From assembly GCF_013385985.1 (NCBI RefSeq), contig NZ_JACAOY010000023.1, positions 62,001-126,000 of the forward strand: 64,000 nt of DNA, read 5' to 3'. Under the pieces are notes generated by a model. The model had not been told where the DNA came from. It worked only from the letters and a program-made list of their open reading frames with translations, and ran no database searches. The position numbers and the translations under genes are program-made. The stretch comes from Pseudomonas sp. B6002. Lineage in GTDB: Bacteria; Pseudomonadota; Gammaproteobacteria; Pseudomonadales; Pseudomonadaceae. Positions 36,877 to 50,030 of this stretch are shown here, piece after piece (positions within the stretch are counted from its first letter, which is position 1; each line of letters starts with the position of its first letter).

Positions 36877-36985
36877 AATGTGGGAGCGGGCTTGTGTGGG
36901 AGCGGGCTTGCTCGCGAATGCGGTGTGTCAGTCAAAGATATTTAAGCTGAACCACCGCCTTCGCGGGCAAGCCCGCTCCCACATT
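36877..36985. repeat. REP doublet, GTGGGAGCGGGC type, with 16-base tandem duplication
   Basis: Inverted pair with arms AATGTGGGAGCGGGCTTG and its complement. The left arm contains an exact 16-base tandem duplication (TGTGGGAGCGGGCTTG at 36879-36894 and 36895-36910). Confidence 0.88.
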
Positions 36986-36999
36986 TGATCCACGCAACC

Positions 37000-37085
37000 T
37001 GTAGGAGCCGGCTTGCCGGCGATCGCATCACCGCTGGTTACCTGACCACCGAGGTGTCTGCATCGCCGGCAAGCCAGCGCCTACG
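37000..37085. repeat. REP doublet, GTAGGAGCCGGC type
   Basis: Inverted pair: TGTAGGAGCCGGCTTGCCGG and a diverged right arm ending CGCCTACG, next to the preceding doublet. Confidence 0.85.
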
Positions 37086-37177
37086 GACCACACCGTTCTC
37101 ACCTTCCTTTCACATCTCTCCGACGAATCCCCTTCTAGACTTCCCCTATCAGCCGTGAAACGGCGAGGGAGCAGGCA

Positions 37178-37534
37178 ATGTGGCGGTATGCGGTAATGCT
37201 GTGTGCGATGGTGTGGTTGGCCGGTTGTCAGTCCACTCATCAAGACCTGTTGGCCAAGGGTTACCCACCGGCCTTTGCCGATGGTTTTGACGACGGTTGC
37301 AGCAGCGGTCGCCAGGCGGCCGGGGTGATCAGCGGGGAGTTTCGCAAGAACGTGCCGCGCTATCTCAAGGACCGCGAATACGCCGAAGGCTGGGAAGATG
37401 GCTTCCGCCAATGCAAGGCCATGCGTGAAAACGAAGAGCTGCGCGACTACAAGGACAATCACTGGGATGACCGCGAGCGTGCCTGGCAGCAAGAGAAAGA
37501 CCGCGACGCCGCCAGGGCCTATCGCTCGCAATAG
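37178..37534 (+). CDS. Small lipoprotein of unknown function
   Basis: 118 residues; lipoprotein signal MWRYAVMLCAMVWLAGC with lipobox LAGC. The mature part is highly charged (FRKNVPRYLKDREYAEGWED, NEELRDYKDNHWDDRERAWQ) and probably helical. GYPPAFADGFDDGCSSGRQA contains the repeated G-F-x-D-G pattern found in small bacterial lipoproteins. It is likely anchored in the outer membrane. No enzyme motif. Confidence 0.78.
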   Translation: MWRYAVMLCAMVWLAGCQSTHQDLLAKGYPPAFADGFDDGCSSGRQAAGVISGEFRKNVPRYLKDREYAEGWEDGFRQCKAMRENEELRDYKDNHWDDRERAWQQEKDRDAARAYRSQ

Positions 37535-37604
37535 GTCGCTTTCAGACATCCATCGAAACTAAAGCGCGGCGACTATGGCCCAAACTCCATTGAGGGAGAA
37601 CGTC

Positions 37605-39475
<1,871 letters not shown>

Positions 39476-39626
39476 TTAGCAACTCATGCCGCACCTGAAA
39501 AGTGCAAAATGTCGCCTTTGTGAATTTAAATGGTGCATTAGATATAAATAAATCAGAAAAACAGGACTTTTGTGCACCTGAAAAGGGATTATCAACCCCA
39601 GGCATGCACCAGCCTGTAAATGGTCT

Positions 39627-39706
39627 TCGCAGGCAAGCCAGCTCCCACATTTGATCGGTTTCTACTGTTGGAATGCGGCCGAATGTGGGAGCTGGCTTGC
39701 CTGCGA
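39627..39706. repeat. REP doublet, GTGGGAGCTGGC type
   Basis: Inverted arms TCGCAGGCAAGCCAGCTCCC and its complement, separated by about 30 bases, upstream of gdhA. Confidence 0.88.
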
Positions 39707-39740
39707 TGAACCCACCTCGGTCCACCTGAAAAGACGCAAA

Positions 39741-39770
39741 AAAAAACGGAGCCCGAAGGCTCCGTTTTTT
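39741..39770. terminator. Terminator after ettA
   Basis: A 13-base symmetrical stem (AAAAAACGGAGCC / GGCTCCGTTTTTT) with a CGAA loop: a strong intrinsic terminator for the minus strand, able to act on both. Confidence 0.93.
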
Positions 39771-39787
39771 CAAACCACTGACCCGAA

Positions 39788-41452
<1,665 letters not shown>

Positions 41453-41736
41453 GGTGAACCTAGCGTCAGTGACTGATGAATTGAGCGGGCGGAGCCCGTG
41501 CAGGCCATGCGCCGCGCGGGCCGTTGACGGTGATCAATGCCTGCGTGCGGGAAAAGCCTGAATGTCTGGGGCTGGAACGCCCCGCGTAACCGGCAAAGCT
41601 ACCTGAATGCGCTTGGTCAGTCCAGCCAGGCAAGGACTGGCACTTTGCCACAACTCAAGGCATGCTAGCCGCCCTCCGGGCGTCCGGCTTATAGTGCACG
41701 TCGCGCGCCAGTCCAGCCAAACCGCAGGATCACAGC

Positions 41737-44700
41737 TTGTCCAAAGTCACGCCGCCAACTCCCCTGCGCGCCGCTCATATAGCGCCGGGAGCGCCCCTGC
41801 ACGGCACCCTTAAAGGCGCATTGGCGACGCTTGTCCTCATGCTGCTCGCACTATTGTTCTGGCAACTGCTGGACCAGCTGCAGCAAAACCAGAAAAACCA
41901 GCAGCAATACACCATCGACTACAGCGCCGACCTGGCTGAACAGATCAGCCTGAACATGGCCCTGAGCGCAAAAATCGCGCTGAACCTGCTCCCGATGGTC
42001 GAGCCGCCGCGCAACGACGAACAGCAGCAAGCCCTGATGCGCACCCTGCAACGCTCGTTGCCGGAGTTGCGCAGTATCGCCCTGCTGGCCCCCAGTGGCG
42101 CGATGATCAGTGACAGCGCCAAAGACAGCCAGGACAGCGCCTGGCTTGAAGAACTGGTGCAGCGCAGCCACTCCCAGCCTTATTACCTGAGCAACAGTAA
42201 CGACGGCACCATCATCTACCTGCTGCTGCACCAGCCCAGCGGCGGCTCGCGGATGTACTGGGCACTGCGCCTGGCGCCCAGCTACCTGACCAACCTCACC
42301 CGCCAGGACGGCCAGGGCCAGCGCCCGATGTGGGCCATCGAGAACCGCCTGAACCACCGCGTGGTCAGCCGTGACAGCGGCATGCCGGCGCAATGGGCCA
42401 CCGCCCTCACCCCGGATGAATTGAACAGAAGCGTACTGGTCACCCCCCTGAGCAAGAGCGACTGGCAACTGCGCGGGCTGTTCGACCGCACGGCGGTACT
42501 GGAGCAACTGCTGCCCGCATTTATCGGCAAATGCCTGCTGGGCCTGGCGTTCTCGCTGATCCCGGTGATCGTGCTGCTGAACATGCGCCGTCGCCAGCGC
42601 CAGGTGCATGAAGGTCGGCGGCGCTACCAGGATATTTTCGAGGGCACCGGCGTGGCCCTGTGCGTGCTCGACCTGTCCGGGCTCAATGCATTCTTCGACA
42701 AGGCGCAACTGCACAGCCGCGAGCAATTGCACGACTGGCTGCAGGACAACCCCGCAGAACGCCAGCAACTGCTCAAGGAACTGCGCATCACCGAGGTCAA
42801 CCAGGTGGCGGTGCGTCTGCTCAATGTGGCCTCGTGCGAAGAGGCGTGGGAGCGCCTGATCGACGATTGCCCACGCAACGCCACGGCCATCGGCTATCAG
42901 GTGCTTGAGGCGGTGCTGACCCAGCAAAAGCAGCTGGAACTGGAAATCCAGCTCAACGATGTCGCCGGCAACGAGCAGTACCTGTGGCTGGTGATGCGCC
43001 TGCCGGAGCAGCAGGACGATTTCAAGGCGGTGATCCTCAGCATCAGCGACATCACCAGCCGCAAGCTCATCGAACTGTCGCTGGTGGAGCGCGAAAGCTT
43101 CTGGTCGGACGTGGTGCGCACCGTGCCCGACCACCTGTATGTGCAGGACGTGATCAGCCAGCGCATGATCTTCAGCAACCATCACCTGGGCCACACCCTC
43201 GGCTACAACAAGGCCGAACTGCAGCAAATGGGCGAGTACTTCTGGGAAATCCTGCTGCACCCCGAAGACGCCGAGCATTACCACGACCTGCGCCAGCAAC
43301 AGCGCCAGGCCGGCTATAGCACCCAGTTGCAGTGCCAATTGCGCTTTCGCCACCGCAACAACCAGTGGCGTCGCTTCGAGATCCGCGAACAGGCCCTGGC
43401 CCGGGACAAGACCGCCGTGGTCACGCGGATCATCGGCGTGGCCAAGGACGTGACAGACCAGATCGAAGCCAGCGAATCCCTGCGTGACAGCGAGCAGCGC
43501 TACCGCATGCTGGCCGAAAGCATCAGCGACGTGATCTGTTCCACCGACAGCCAGTTGGCCCTTAACTACATCAGCCCGTCGGTCAGTGCCGTACTGGGTT
43601 ATGACGTGGACTGGGTGTTCAAGAACGGTTGGCAGTCGATCATCGCCAACCCGCAGCAATTGAGCGGCATCTATAGCCTGGTGGAGCGGGTCAGCCGCGC
43701 TTTGGGCGATACCGCAGCGCTGAACCAGCTGCGCGACGAAGTGCAAACCCAGCTGTTCCTGTTCGACTGCCTGCGCGCCGATGGCCGCAAGGTGCCGATC
43801 GAACTGCGCCTGGTGTTGGTGTGGGACGAGCACGGTGCGTTTGAAGGCATCCTGGGCGTTGGCCGGGACATCAGCCAGCAGCGCCGCGCCGAGAAAGACC
43901 TGCGCATGGCGGCCACGGTATTCGAGCACTCCACGTCGGCGATCCTGATCACCGACCCGGCCGGCTACATCGTGCAGGCCAACGAAGCGTTCAGCCGGGT
44001 CAGCGGGTATGCGGTGAGCGATGTACTCGATCAATTGCCCAACATGCTCACCGTCGACGAACAACAGGAAGCCCACCTGCGCTATGTGCTCAAGCAGTTG
44101 CACCAGCACAGCACCTGGGAAGGCGAAGTGTGGCTCAAGCGCCGCAACGGCGAGCACTACCCGGCCTGGGTCGGCATTACCGCCGTGTTCGACGATGAAG
44201 GCGACCTGGCCAGCTACGTGTGCTTCTTCAGCGATATCAGCGAGCGCAAGGCCAGCGAACAGCGCATCCACCGCCTGGCCTACTACGACGCCCTGACTCA
44301 CCTGCCCAACCGCACGCTGTTTCAGGACCGCCTGCACACCGCGCTGCAATCGGCCGAGCGGCAGAAGTCGTGGGTGGTGCTGATGTTCCTCGACCTCGAC
44401 CGCTTCAAGCCGATCAACGACTCCCTGGGCCACGCCGCCGGCGACCGCATGCTCAAGGAAATGGCCACCCGCCTGCTGGGCTGCGTGGCCGAAGACGACA
44501 CCGTGGCGCGCATGGGCGGCGATGAGTTCACCCTGCTTCTGCAACCGCGGGTCAGCCGCGAAATGGCGCTGAACCGGGCGATCCACGTGGCCGAGCAGAT
44601 CCTCGCCAGCCTGGTGAAGCCCTTCGTGCTCGAAGGCCGCGAGTTCTTTGTGACGGCCAGTATCGGCATCGCGCTGAGCCCCCAGGACGGCAACGAGCTT

Positions 44701-45588
44701 AGCCAGTTGATGAAAAACGCCGACACGGCGATGTATCACGCCAAGGAGCGCGGCAAGAACAACTTCCAGTTCTACCAGGCCGACATGAACGCCAGTGCCC
44801 TGGAACGCCTGGAGCTGGAAAGCGACCTGCGCCACGCCCTGGACCAGAACGAATTCGTGCTCTATTACCAGCCGCAGTTCAGCGGCGACGGCAAACGCCT
44901 GACCGGCGCCGAAGCCTTGCTGCGCTGGCGTCATCCTCGCCGCGGTCTGGTGCCACCGGGGGATTTCATCCCGGTGCTGGAAGAGTTGGGGCTGGTAGTA
45001 GACGTGGGCGACTGGGTGCTCAGCGAAGCCTGTCGCCAGCTCAAGACCTGGCACCAGAACAAGGTGCGCGTGCCGAAGGTGTCGGTGAACATCTCCGCGC
45101 GGCAGTTTTCGGACGGCCAGTTGGGTGAGCGCATTGCCACCATCCTCAAGGACACCGGCCTGCCACCGGCGTGCCTGGAGCTGGAGCTGACCGAAAGTAT
45201 CCTGATGCGTGAGGTCAACGAGGCGATGCAGATCCTCGACAGCCTGAAAAACCTGGGCCTGAGCATCGCGGTCGACGACTTCGGCACCGGTTATTCGTCG
45301 CTCAACTACCTCAAGCAATTCCCCATCGACGTGCTGAAGATCGACCGCACCTTCGTCGACGGCCTGCCGTCCGGCGAGCAGGACGCGCAGATCGCCCGCG
45401 CCATTATCGCCATGGCCCACAGCCTCAACCTGGCGGTGATCGCCGAGGGTGTGGAAACCCATGAACAGCTCGACTTCCTGCGTGAGCATGGGTGCGATGA
45501 GGTTCAGGGCTACCTGTTCGGGCGGCCGATGCCGGCGAATCGGTTTGAGGCGCAGTTCAGCAATGATGCGCTGTTCATGTTCGATTGA
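41737..45588 (+). CDS. morA: Membrane PAS-GGDEF-EAL protein MorA
   Basis: Bifunctional cyclic-di-GMP enzyme controlling flagellar timing and biofilm in pseudomonads. The product is 1283 residues from a TTG start chosen because it gives the first helix ([17 protein letters not shown], ~30-46); no ATG lies before that helix. A periplasmic sensor region (~50-260) and a second helix ([15 protein letters not shown]) follow. Several PAS domains (~290-830) come next, then GGDEF (MGGDEF, 926-931) and EAL (E1059-A-L, with [10 protein letters not shown] and EGVE). All key residues are intact. Neighbour glyA matches the PA4601-PA4602 order. Confidence 0.92.
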   Translation: MSKVTPPTPLRAAHIAPGAPLHGTLKGALATLVLMLLALLFWQLLDQLQQNQKNQQQYTIDYSADLAEQISLNMALSAKIALNLLPMVEPPRNDEQQQALMRTLQRSLPELRSIALLAPSGAMISDSAKDSQDSAWLEELVQRSHSQPYYLSNSNDGTIIYLLLHQPSGGSRMYWALRLAPSYLTNLTRQDGQGQRPMWAIENRLNHRVVSRDSGMPAQWATALTPDELNRSVLVTPLSKSDWQLRGLFDRTAVLEQLLPAFIGKCLLGLAFSLIPVIVLLNMRRRQRQVHEGRRRYQDIFEGTGVALCVLDLSGLNAFFDKAQLHSREQLHDWLQDNPAERQQLLKELRITEVNQVAVRLLNVASCEEAWERLIDDCPRNATAIGYQVLEAVLTQQKQLELEIQLNDVAGNEQYLWLVMRLPEQQDDFKAVILSISDITSRKLIELSLVERESFWSDVVRTVPDHLYVQDVISQRMIFSNHHLGHTLGYNKAELQQMGEYFWEILLHPEDAEHYHDLRQQQRQAGYSTQLQCQLRFRHRNNQWRRFEIREQALARDKTAVVTRIIGVAKDVTDQIEASESLRDSEQRYRMLAESISDVICSTDSQLALNYISPSVSAVLGYDVDWVFKNGWQSIIANPQQLSGIYSLVERVSRALGDTAALNQLRDEVQTQLFLFDCLRADGRKVPIELRLVLVWDEHGAFEGILGVGRDISQQRRAEKDLRMAATVFEHSTSAILITDPAGYIVQANEAFSRVSGYAVSDVLDQLPNMLTVDEQQEAHLRYVLKQLHQHSTWEGEVWLKRRNGEHYPAWVGITAVFDDEGDLASYVCFFSDISERKASEQRIHRLAYYDALTHLPNRTLFQDRLHTALQSAERQKSWVVLMFLDLDRFKPINDSLGHAAGDRMLKEMATRLLGCVAEDDTVARMGGDEFTLLLQPRVSREMALNRAIHVAEQILASLVKPFVLEGREFFVTASIGIALSPQDGNELSQLMKNADTAMYHAKERGKNNFQFYQADMNASALERLELESDLRHALDQNEFVLYYQPQFSGDGKRLTGAEALLRWRHPRRGLVPPGDFIPVLEELGLVVDVGDWVLSEACRQLKTWHQNKVRVPKVSVNISARQFSDGQLGERIATILKDTGLPPACLELELTESILMREVNEAMQILDSLKNLGLSIAVDDFGTGYSSLNYLKQFPIDVLKIDRTFVDGLPSGEQDAQIARAIIAMAHSLNLAVIAEGVETHEQLDFLREHGCDEVQGYLFGRPMPANRFEAQFSNDALFMFD

Positions 45589-45610
45589 CGTTGTGCGGCG
45601 CGCCTGATGA

Positions 45611-45683
45611 CGCCATCGCCGGCAAGCCGGCTCCTACAGGGGACCGCATTCCAATTGTAGGAGCCGGCTTGCCGGCGATGGCG
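45611..45683. repeat. REP doublet, GTAGGAGCCGGC type
   Basis: Tail-to-tail palindromic pair GCCATCGCCGGCAAGCCGGC and its complement between morA and glyA. Confidence 0.9.
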
Positions 45684-45811
45684 GCCTTACAATCACCGCC
45701 TGTTCCCAGATGAACGCCACTTGTCCGCGACATGATGTCCTTTCATATGCCATCTAAAACCCATTGGGTTAGAATGCCCTCCTTTTCTGCCCCCGATCCT
45801 TGAGGACCGCC

Positions 45812-47065
45812 ATGTTCAGCCGTGATTTGACTATTGCCAAGTACGACGCCGATCTCTTTGCCGCCATGGAGCAAGAAGCCGTGCGCCAGGAAGAGCACAT
45901 TGAGCTGATCGCTTCGGAAAACTACACCAGCCCAGCGGTGATGGAGGCTCAAGGTTCGGTCTTGACCAACAAGTACGCCGAAGGTTACCCAGGCAAGCGC
46001 TACTACGGCGGTTGCGAGTACGTCGACGTGGTTGAGCAACTGGCCATCGATCGCGCCAAGGAGCTGTTCGGCGCCGATTACGCCAACGTCCAGCCACACG
46101 CCGGTTCCCAAGCCAACAGCGCCGTGTACCTGGCCCTGCTGCAAGGCGGCGACACCATCCTGGGCATGAGCCTGGCCCACGGCGGTCACCTGACCCACGG
46201 CGCCAGCGTTTCCTCCTCCGGCAAGCTGTACAACGCCGTCCAGTACGGTATCGATGCCAACGGCCTGATCGACTACGACGAAGTCGAGCGCCTGGCGGTT
46301 GAACACAAGCCAAAAATGATCGTGGCCGGTTTCTCTGCCTACTCGCAGATCCTGGACTTCCCACGCTTTCGCGCTATCGCTGACAAAGTCGGTGCCTACC
46401 TGTTCGTCGACATGGCTCACGTAGCCGGCCTGGTTGCTGCGGGCGTCTACCCGAACCCGGTGCCTTTCGCTGACGTCGTGACCACCACCACCCACAAGAC
46501 CCTGCGCGGTCCACGTGGCGGCCTGATCCTGGCTCGCGCCAACGCCGACATCGAGAAGAAGCTGAACTCCGCCGTATTCCCAGGCGCCCAAGGCGGCCCG
46601 CTGGAGCACGTGATCGCCGCTAAAGCGATCTGCTTCAAGGAAGCGCTGCAGCCTGAGTTCAAGACCTACCAGCAACAAGTGGTCAAGAACGCCCAGACCA
46701 TGGCCAGCGTGTTCATCGAGCGCGGCTTTGACGTGGTGTCTGGCGGTACTGAAAACCACCTGTTCCTGCTGTCGCTGATCAAGCAGGACATTTCCGGTAA
46801 AGATGCTGACGCTGCCCTGGGCAAAGCCTTCATCACCGTGAACAAAAACTCCGTGCCAAACGACCCACGCTCCCCGTTCGTCACCTCCGGCCTGCGCTTC
46901 GGCACCCCGGCTGTGACCACTCGTGGCTTCAAGGAAGCAGAGTGCAAGGAACTGGCCGGCTGGATCTGCGACATCCTGGCAGACCTGAACAACGAAGCCG
47001 TGATCGACGCGGTCCGTGAGAAGGTCAAGGCCATCTGCAAAAAGCTGCCGGTTTACGGCGCTTGA
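45812..47065 (+). CDS. glyA: Serine hydroxymethyltransferase
   Basis: PLP enzyme interconverting serine and glycine with transfer of a one-carbon unit to tetrahydrofolate. The ATG giving [20 protein letters not shown] is preceded by TGAGGA. The 417-residue product has [19 protein letters not shown], the PLP-lysine motif [15 protein letters not shown] and [19 protein letters not shown]. The gene has its own terminator. Pseudomonads usually carry two or three glyA paralogues; the morA neighbour suggests the PA4602 type. Confidence 0.97.
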   Translation: MFSRDLTIAKYDADLFAAMEQEAVRQEEHIELIASENYTSPAVMEAQGSVLTNKYAEGYPGKRYYGGCEYVDVVEQLAIDRAKELFGADYANVQPHAGSQANSAVYLALLQGGDTILGMSLAHGGHLTHGASVSSSGKLYNAVQYGIDANGLIDYDEVERLAVEHKPKMIVAGFSAYSQILDFPRFRAIADKVGAYLFVDMAHVAGLVAAGVYPNPVPFADVVTTTTHKTLRGPRGGLILARANADIEKKLNSAVFPGAQGGPLEHVIAAKAICFKEALQPEFKTYQQQVVKNAQTMASVFIERGFDVVSGGTENHLFLLSLIKQDISGKDADAALGKAFITVNKNSVPNDPRSPFVTSGLRFGTPAVTTRGFKEAECKELAGWICDILADLNNEAVIDAVREKVKAICKKLPVYGA

Positions 47066-47082
47066 TAGCAGTAGCTTGAACC

Positions 47083-47116
47083 AAAAGCGCTGACGGCAAC
47101 GTCGGCGCTTTTTTTT
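47083..47116 (+). terminator. glyA terminator
   Basis: Stem AAAAGCGCTGACG / CGTCGGCGCTTTT with a GCAA tetraloop and a run of eight T: a strong intrinsic terminator. Confidence 0.93.
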
Positions 47117-47121
47117 GCCTG

Positions 47122-47880
47122 CTAAAAGCTGCCCGAGGGTGGTAACGCACCGCCTATCTCACGGTAGAAGTTGCTCACACCGGTATCAAAAGACTTGCCC
47201 GACAGGTGGGCGGCAAAGGTTTCCGCCACGAACTCCAGGGGGTTGGTCATGGCGTACATGCTCACCGCCGTACCGTTGTTGGCCGCCTTGAGCGTGATCG
47301 ACGGGTCTTGCGCGCCGAGCTTGAAGGTCCAGAACGTCTCGGGCTGATTCATCTCATGAAGGATATGGCCGATTTCGTGGATCACCACGGTCGCGGCATG
47401 CCCATGCATCTTAGGGTCGCCGAACCAGCGCTGGGTACCGTCGTACACCTGGTCGGCGACGCCCCTTCCCGGGTCCTTGCCCAAGCCGCCTTCAATGCCA
47501 TTGAGCTGGATCTGCGGGTTGTGCTGCCCGGTCTTGGGCCCCATGAAGACGGTGTATTCGGCGCCGCCGCGCAGGTTGCCCATGCAGGCAATGCACGGCA
47601 CGCCCTCGGTGGCCGAGCAGAGAAAGGTGATCGGCGGCAGGCTGAAGCCCTTTGCCGCCAGCACTTGCAGGGCCTTGTCGATGGCGGTGCGTTTCAACTG
47701 GGCGAGCGGGTCACCGTTTTCGCTGCCGATGCTCATCATCGCCGCGCCAGGCCCGGTATAGGCCTGGTAGGTGAAGGTCATCATGCCGGTCTTGGCCCGG
47801 TAAGTCTGGGCTAGCTTGCCGTCACTCTTTCTGCCCGCTTGGATCTGTGCTGCCGTGGCCATGGGGTCGATCTCCGACAT
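47122..47880 (-). CDS. HExxH metalloprotease-like protein, possible toxin/effector
   Basis: 252 residues without a signal peptide. VVIHEIGHILHEM holds a zincin HExxH site (H168, E169, H172). The downstream NPLEFVAETFAAHLSG (213-228) has the right place for the third ligand, E220, and recalls the NPxEFFAE motif of lethal-factor-like gluzincins. A cluster of cysteines (CIACMGN and an upstream FLCSATEG) precedes it. It follows, 92 bases downstream on the same strand, a YopT-like cysteine protease gene. I infer a secreted effector, perhaps of a type VI or III system, because no Sec signal is seen. Confidence 0.68.
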   Translation of the reverse strand: MSEIDPMATAAQIQAGRKSDGKLAQTYRAKTGMMTFTYQAYTGPGAAMMSIGSENGDPLAQLKRTAIDKALQVLAAKGFSLPPITFLCSATEGVPCIACMGNLRGGAEYTVFMGPKTGQHNPQIQLNGIEGGLGKDPGRGVADQVYDGTQRWFGDPKMHGHAATVVIHEIGHILHEMNQPETFWTFKLGAQDPSITLKAANNGTAVSMYAMTNPLEFVAETFAAHLSGKSFDTGVSNFYREIGGALPPSGSF

Positions 47881-47972
47881 CTGAACGTGCCTGTTGAAAT
47901 AACAGTCGGTGATCGCGGTTTATTCCGAGGGCCTGGGCTTCGGCTTGATGACCAGGCCAACAGGGTGCCCGG

Positions 47973-48629
47973 CTACAGGCGTCCCAGCTGAATCAGGTAC
48001 AGCTTGTCGAATTGAAGGTCGGCCTTGACGCCTTTCATCGAAACGTAATGCCGGTAGTGGTTGTACAGCTGCTTGAAGTAGGCCAGCTTGCCCTTCGACC
48101 CGATACGGTACTCGCCCGAGTTGGGGTCGAAAAAACTCATCCCGCTGCCGTCGGCGTACAAGGCAAAAGCGTGGGACGTGACGCCCTCGGTAAAGGTGCA
48201 TTCCCACAGGTAATAGCCCGGCTGGGTCTCGTCGAGATGACTGGCCAATACCTCCAAGCCCGTCAGCCCGCTCGCTTCGATGGCCGAACGGCTCGACATG
48301 CCGCAGATATTGGGCGCTGCCGCGACAATTCGTTCGATGCCACGGGCGGACCTGTAGTAGCAGCGATTGAAGGAGCTGCAATCCACATCGACCTTGTACA
48401 GCGTGTCTTCCTGCCCCAGGTACTGTATGCGCCGCTGCGGCGTCTCCGACGGTTGCTGCAGCCTGCGCCGCAACCACGCAAACGCCAGCCCGATGCAGGC
48501 GCCGTTCTGCACGCCGGGCATCTCTTTGATGGCAGCGTTATTGCTCAACGCCGAGCGCTGTTTGAACTTGGCGACCCGATGCACTTTCATGCCGATCGGG
48601 GTTTTCCAGGAAACATAATTAGCCGGCAT
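47973..48629 (-). CDS. YopT/AvrPphB-like cysteine protease (C58 type), possible effector
   Basis: 218 residues from the ATG giving MPANYVSWKTPIG, preceded by a G-rich ribosome site; a TTG 15 bases upstream is less likely. A catalytic triad of the C58 papain fold can be placed: C45 in QNGACIGLAFAWLR, H153 in VTSHAFALYADG and D168 in MSFFDPNSGEYRI. The His-Asp spacing of 15 equals that of AvrPphB. There is no signal peptide. The neighbour is a putative zinc protease, so the pair may be co-delivered toxins. No immunity gene is evident, as expected for host-directed effectors. Confidence 0.72.
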   Translation of the reverse strand: MPANYVSWKTPIGMKVHRVAKFKQRSALSNNAAIKEMPGVQNGACIGLAFAWLRRRLQQPSETPQRRIQYLGQEDTLYKVDVDCSSFNRCYYRSARGIERIVAAAPNICGMSSRSAIEASGLTGLEVLASHLDETQPGYYLWECTFTEGVTSHAFALYADGSGMSFFDPNSGEYRIGSKGKLAYFKQLYNHYRHYVSMKGVKADLQFDKLYLIQLGRL

Positions 48630-48730
48630 TGGCGCTGCCCCCAATGCCGGCGTTGGTCCGTGCCACTTTCACCATGGGTCTGCCTCTGCGATCTCACCTG
48701 CCTGATGAGATAACAGCTCGCATGGGCAGT

Positions 48731-49702
48731 TTATTCCGGCTGGTACAGCTGCTGGAAACCTTGGCGGATCTTGTCTTCGGGCAGTTCATCGGCAATGAAC
48801 ACGATCACGCTTTCACGCGCTTCGTCCTCGGCCCACTCGGTGTCCCAATCGAACCCGTAGAGCTTGAGCACGCCCTGAAACACCAGTCGCCGGTCTTCCC
48901 CGGCGATGTTCAGCACGCCTTTGTAACGCAGCAGCTGCTTGCCATGGTCTTCCAGCAACGCATTCATGAACTCGCTGAGGCGGTCGATATCCAGCGGCTG
49001 GTCAGTGCGCAGCACCAGGCTGGAGATGCGATCGATGGACGGCGCAGCACTCACCGGGCGCAGGCTCATGCCGGCGTTGAGGTTGAAGCCGCGCACATCG
49101 AGCAGCTCGGCCAGGTCGATGTTGCCGTGGTCGACCACACGGATCGGCGCACGCCGGTTGATGCGCGTGAGGCGCTGGCTGAGGGCGTCGAAGGTCGCCG
49201 CGTCCACCAGGTCGCGCTTGCTCACCAGCAGGCGGTCGGCAAAGCCGATCTGCGCCTGGGCAATGGTCTGGGTCAGGTGGTGCTCGGCGTGGGCCGCGTC
49301 CACCAGGGTGATGATGCCGTCGAGGATGTAGCGCTCGCGCAGTTCTTCATCGATGAAAAAGGTCTGGGCCACGGGCGCCGGGTCGGCCAGGCCGGTGCAT
49401 TCGATCACCAGGCGGTCGAAGGCGATCTCGCCGCTGTCCAGGCGTTCGAGCAGCAGGTACAGGGCTTTGGTCAGGTCGGTGTGGATGGTGCAGCACACGC
49501 AGCCGTTGGACAGGGTCATGACTTGCACCGGCTCGGCGCCCAACAGTTGGGTGTCGATACCGGCGTCACTGAATTCGTTTTCGATCACGGCGATTTTCAA
49601 ACCGTGCTCGGCCTTGAGCAGGTGGCGCAGCAAGGTGGTCTTGCCGGCGCCGAGGAAGCCGCTGAGGACTGTTACCGGAATGGGGGTTAACAAAACACAC
49701 AT
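48731..49702 (-). CDS. yjiA: CobW/COG0523-family GTP-binding metal chaperone (YjiA type)
   Basis: G3E GTPase of 323 residues that is thought to deliver a metal (often zinc) to client proteins. Walker A GFLGAGKTT (15-23), the metal-binding CxCC motif SNGCVCCTIHTD (66-77), IECTGLADPAPV as Walker B region and the C-terminal CobW_C domain ending WAEDEARESVIVFIADELPE are visible. In E. coli yjiA, yjiX and the CstA-like btsT form one cluster, and the same order is found here. Confidence 0.9.
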   Translation of the reverse strand: MCVLLTPIPVTVLSGFLGAGKTTLLRHLLKAEHGLKIAVIENEFSDAGIDTQLLGAEPVQVMTLSNGCVCCTIHTDLTKALYLLLERLDSGEIAFDRLVIECTGLADPAPVAQTFFIDEELRERYILDGIITLVDAAHAEHHLTQTIAQAQIGFADRLLVSKRDLVDAATFDALSQRLTRINRRAPIRVVDHGNIDLAELLDVRGFNLNAGMSLRPVSAAPSIDRISSLVLRTDQPLDIDRLSEFMNALLEDHGKQLLRYKGVLNIAGEDRRLVFQGVLKLYGFDWDTEWAEDEARESVIVFIADELPEDKIRQGFQQLYQPE

Positions 49703-49720
49703 CTCCCATGCGCTAAAAAA

Positions 49721-49790
49721 CTGTAGGAGCCCGGCTTGCCGGCGATGGCGGTCTCAAGATCGCTATCGCCGGCAAGCCGGGCTCCTACAG
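49721..49790. repeat. REP doublet, near-perfect palindrome
   Basis: Outer arms CTGTAGGAGCCCGGCTTGCC and its exact complement, spaced by about 30 bases, in the gap between the CobW gene and yjiX. Confidence 0.9.
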
Positions 49791-49817
49791 TGAGGTGTTG
49801 TGGTCAAGTGCGGTGTT

Positions 49818-50015
49818 TCAACAGCACTTGGGCCCACCCTTGCCACCGTAACGGGCTTCCTGGCGTTCCCTAAAGAACGCCTTGTAGTCCATCACCGGTT
49901 TGTCCGGGTGTTTGGTTTGCATATGCTCGACGTACGTGTCGTAGTCGGGCATGCCGACCATCAGGCGCGCGGCCTGACCGAGGTATTTACCGAGGCGACT
50001 GATGTCATTGAACAT
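49818..50015 (-). CDS. yjiX: YbdD/YjiX family small protein
   Basis: 65-residue protein, [20 protein letters not shown], with the family block [20 protein letters not shown] and the C-terminal GGKGGPKCC. YbdD/YjiX proteins are always found beside CstA/BtsT carriers; their function is unknown though they are proposed partners of the transporter. It starts 15 bases after the stop of the carbon-starvation gene, so the two share an operon. Confidence 0.95.
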   Translation of the reverse strand: MFNDISRLGKYLGQAARLMVGMPDYDTYVEHMQTKHPDKPVMDYKAFFRERQEARYGGKGGPKCC

Positions 50016-50030
50016 GGTTGCAATCCTCGA

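Larger units (their letters stand above)
36855..37177. other. REP-filled intergenic region
   Basis: No gene seen in about 320 bases; nearly all of it is two REP doublets of different core sequence (listed separately) and the promoter of the small lipoprotein gene. Confidence 0.7.

Noticed and set aside
41851-45489. Long minus-strand open frame of about 1212 codons opposite morA
   Set aside because: Composition-driven shadow of the real morA gene, with no recognisable domains.
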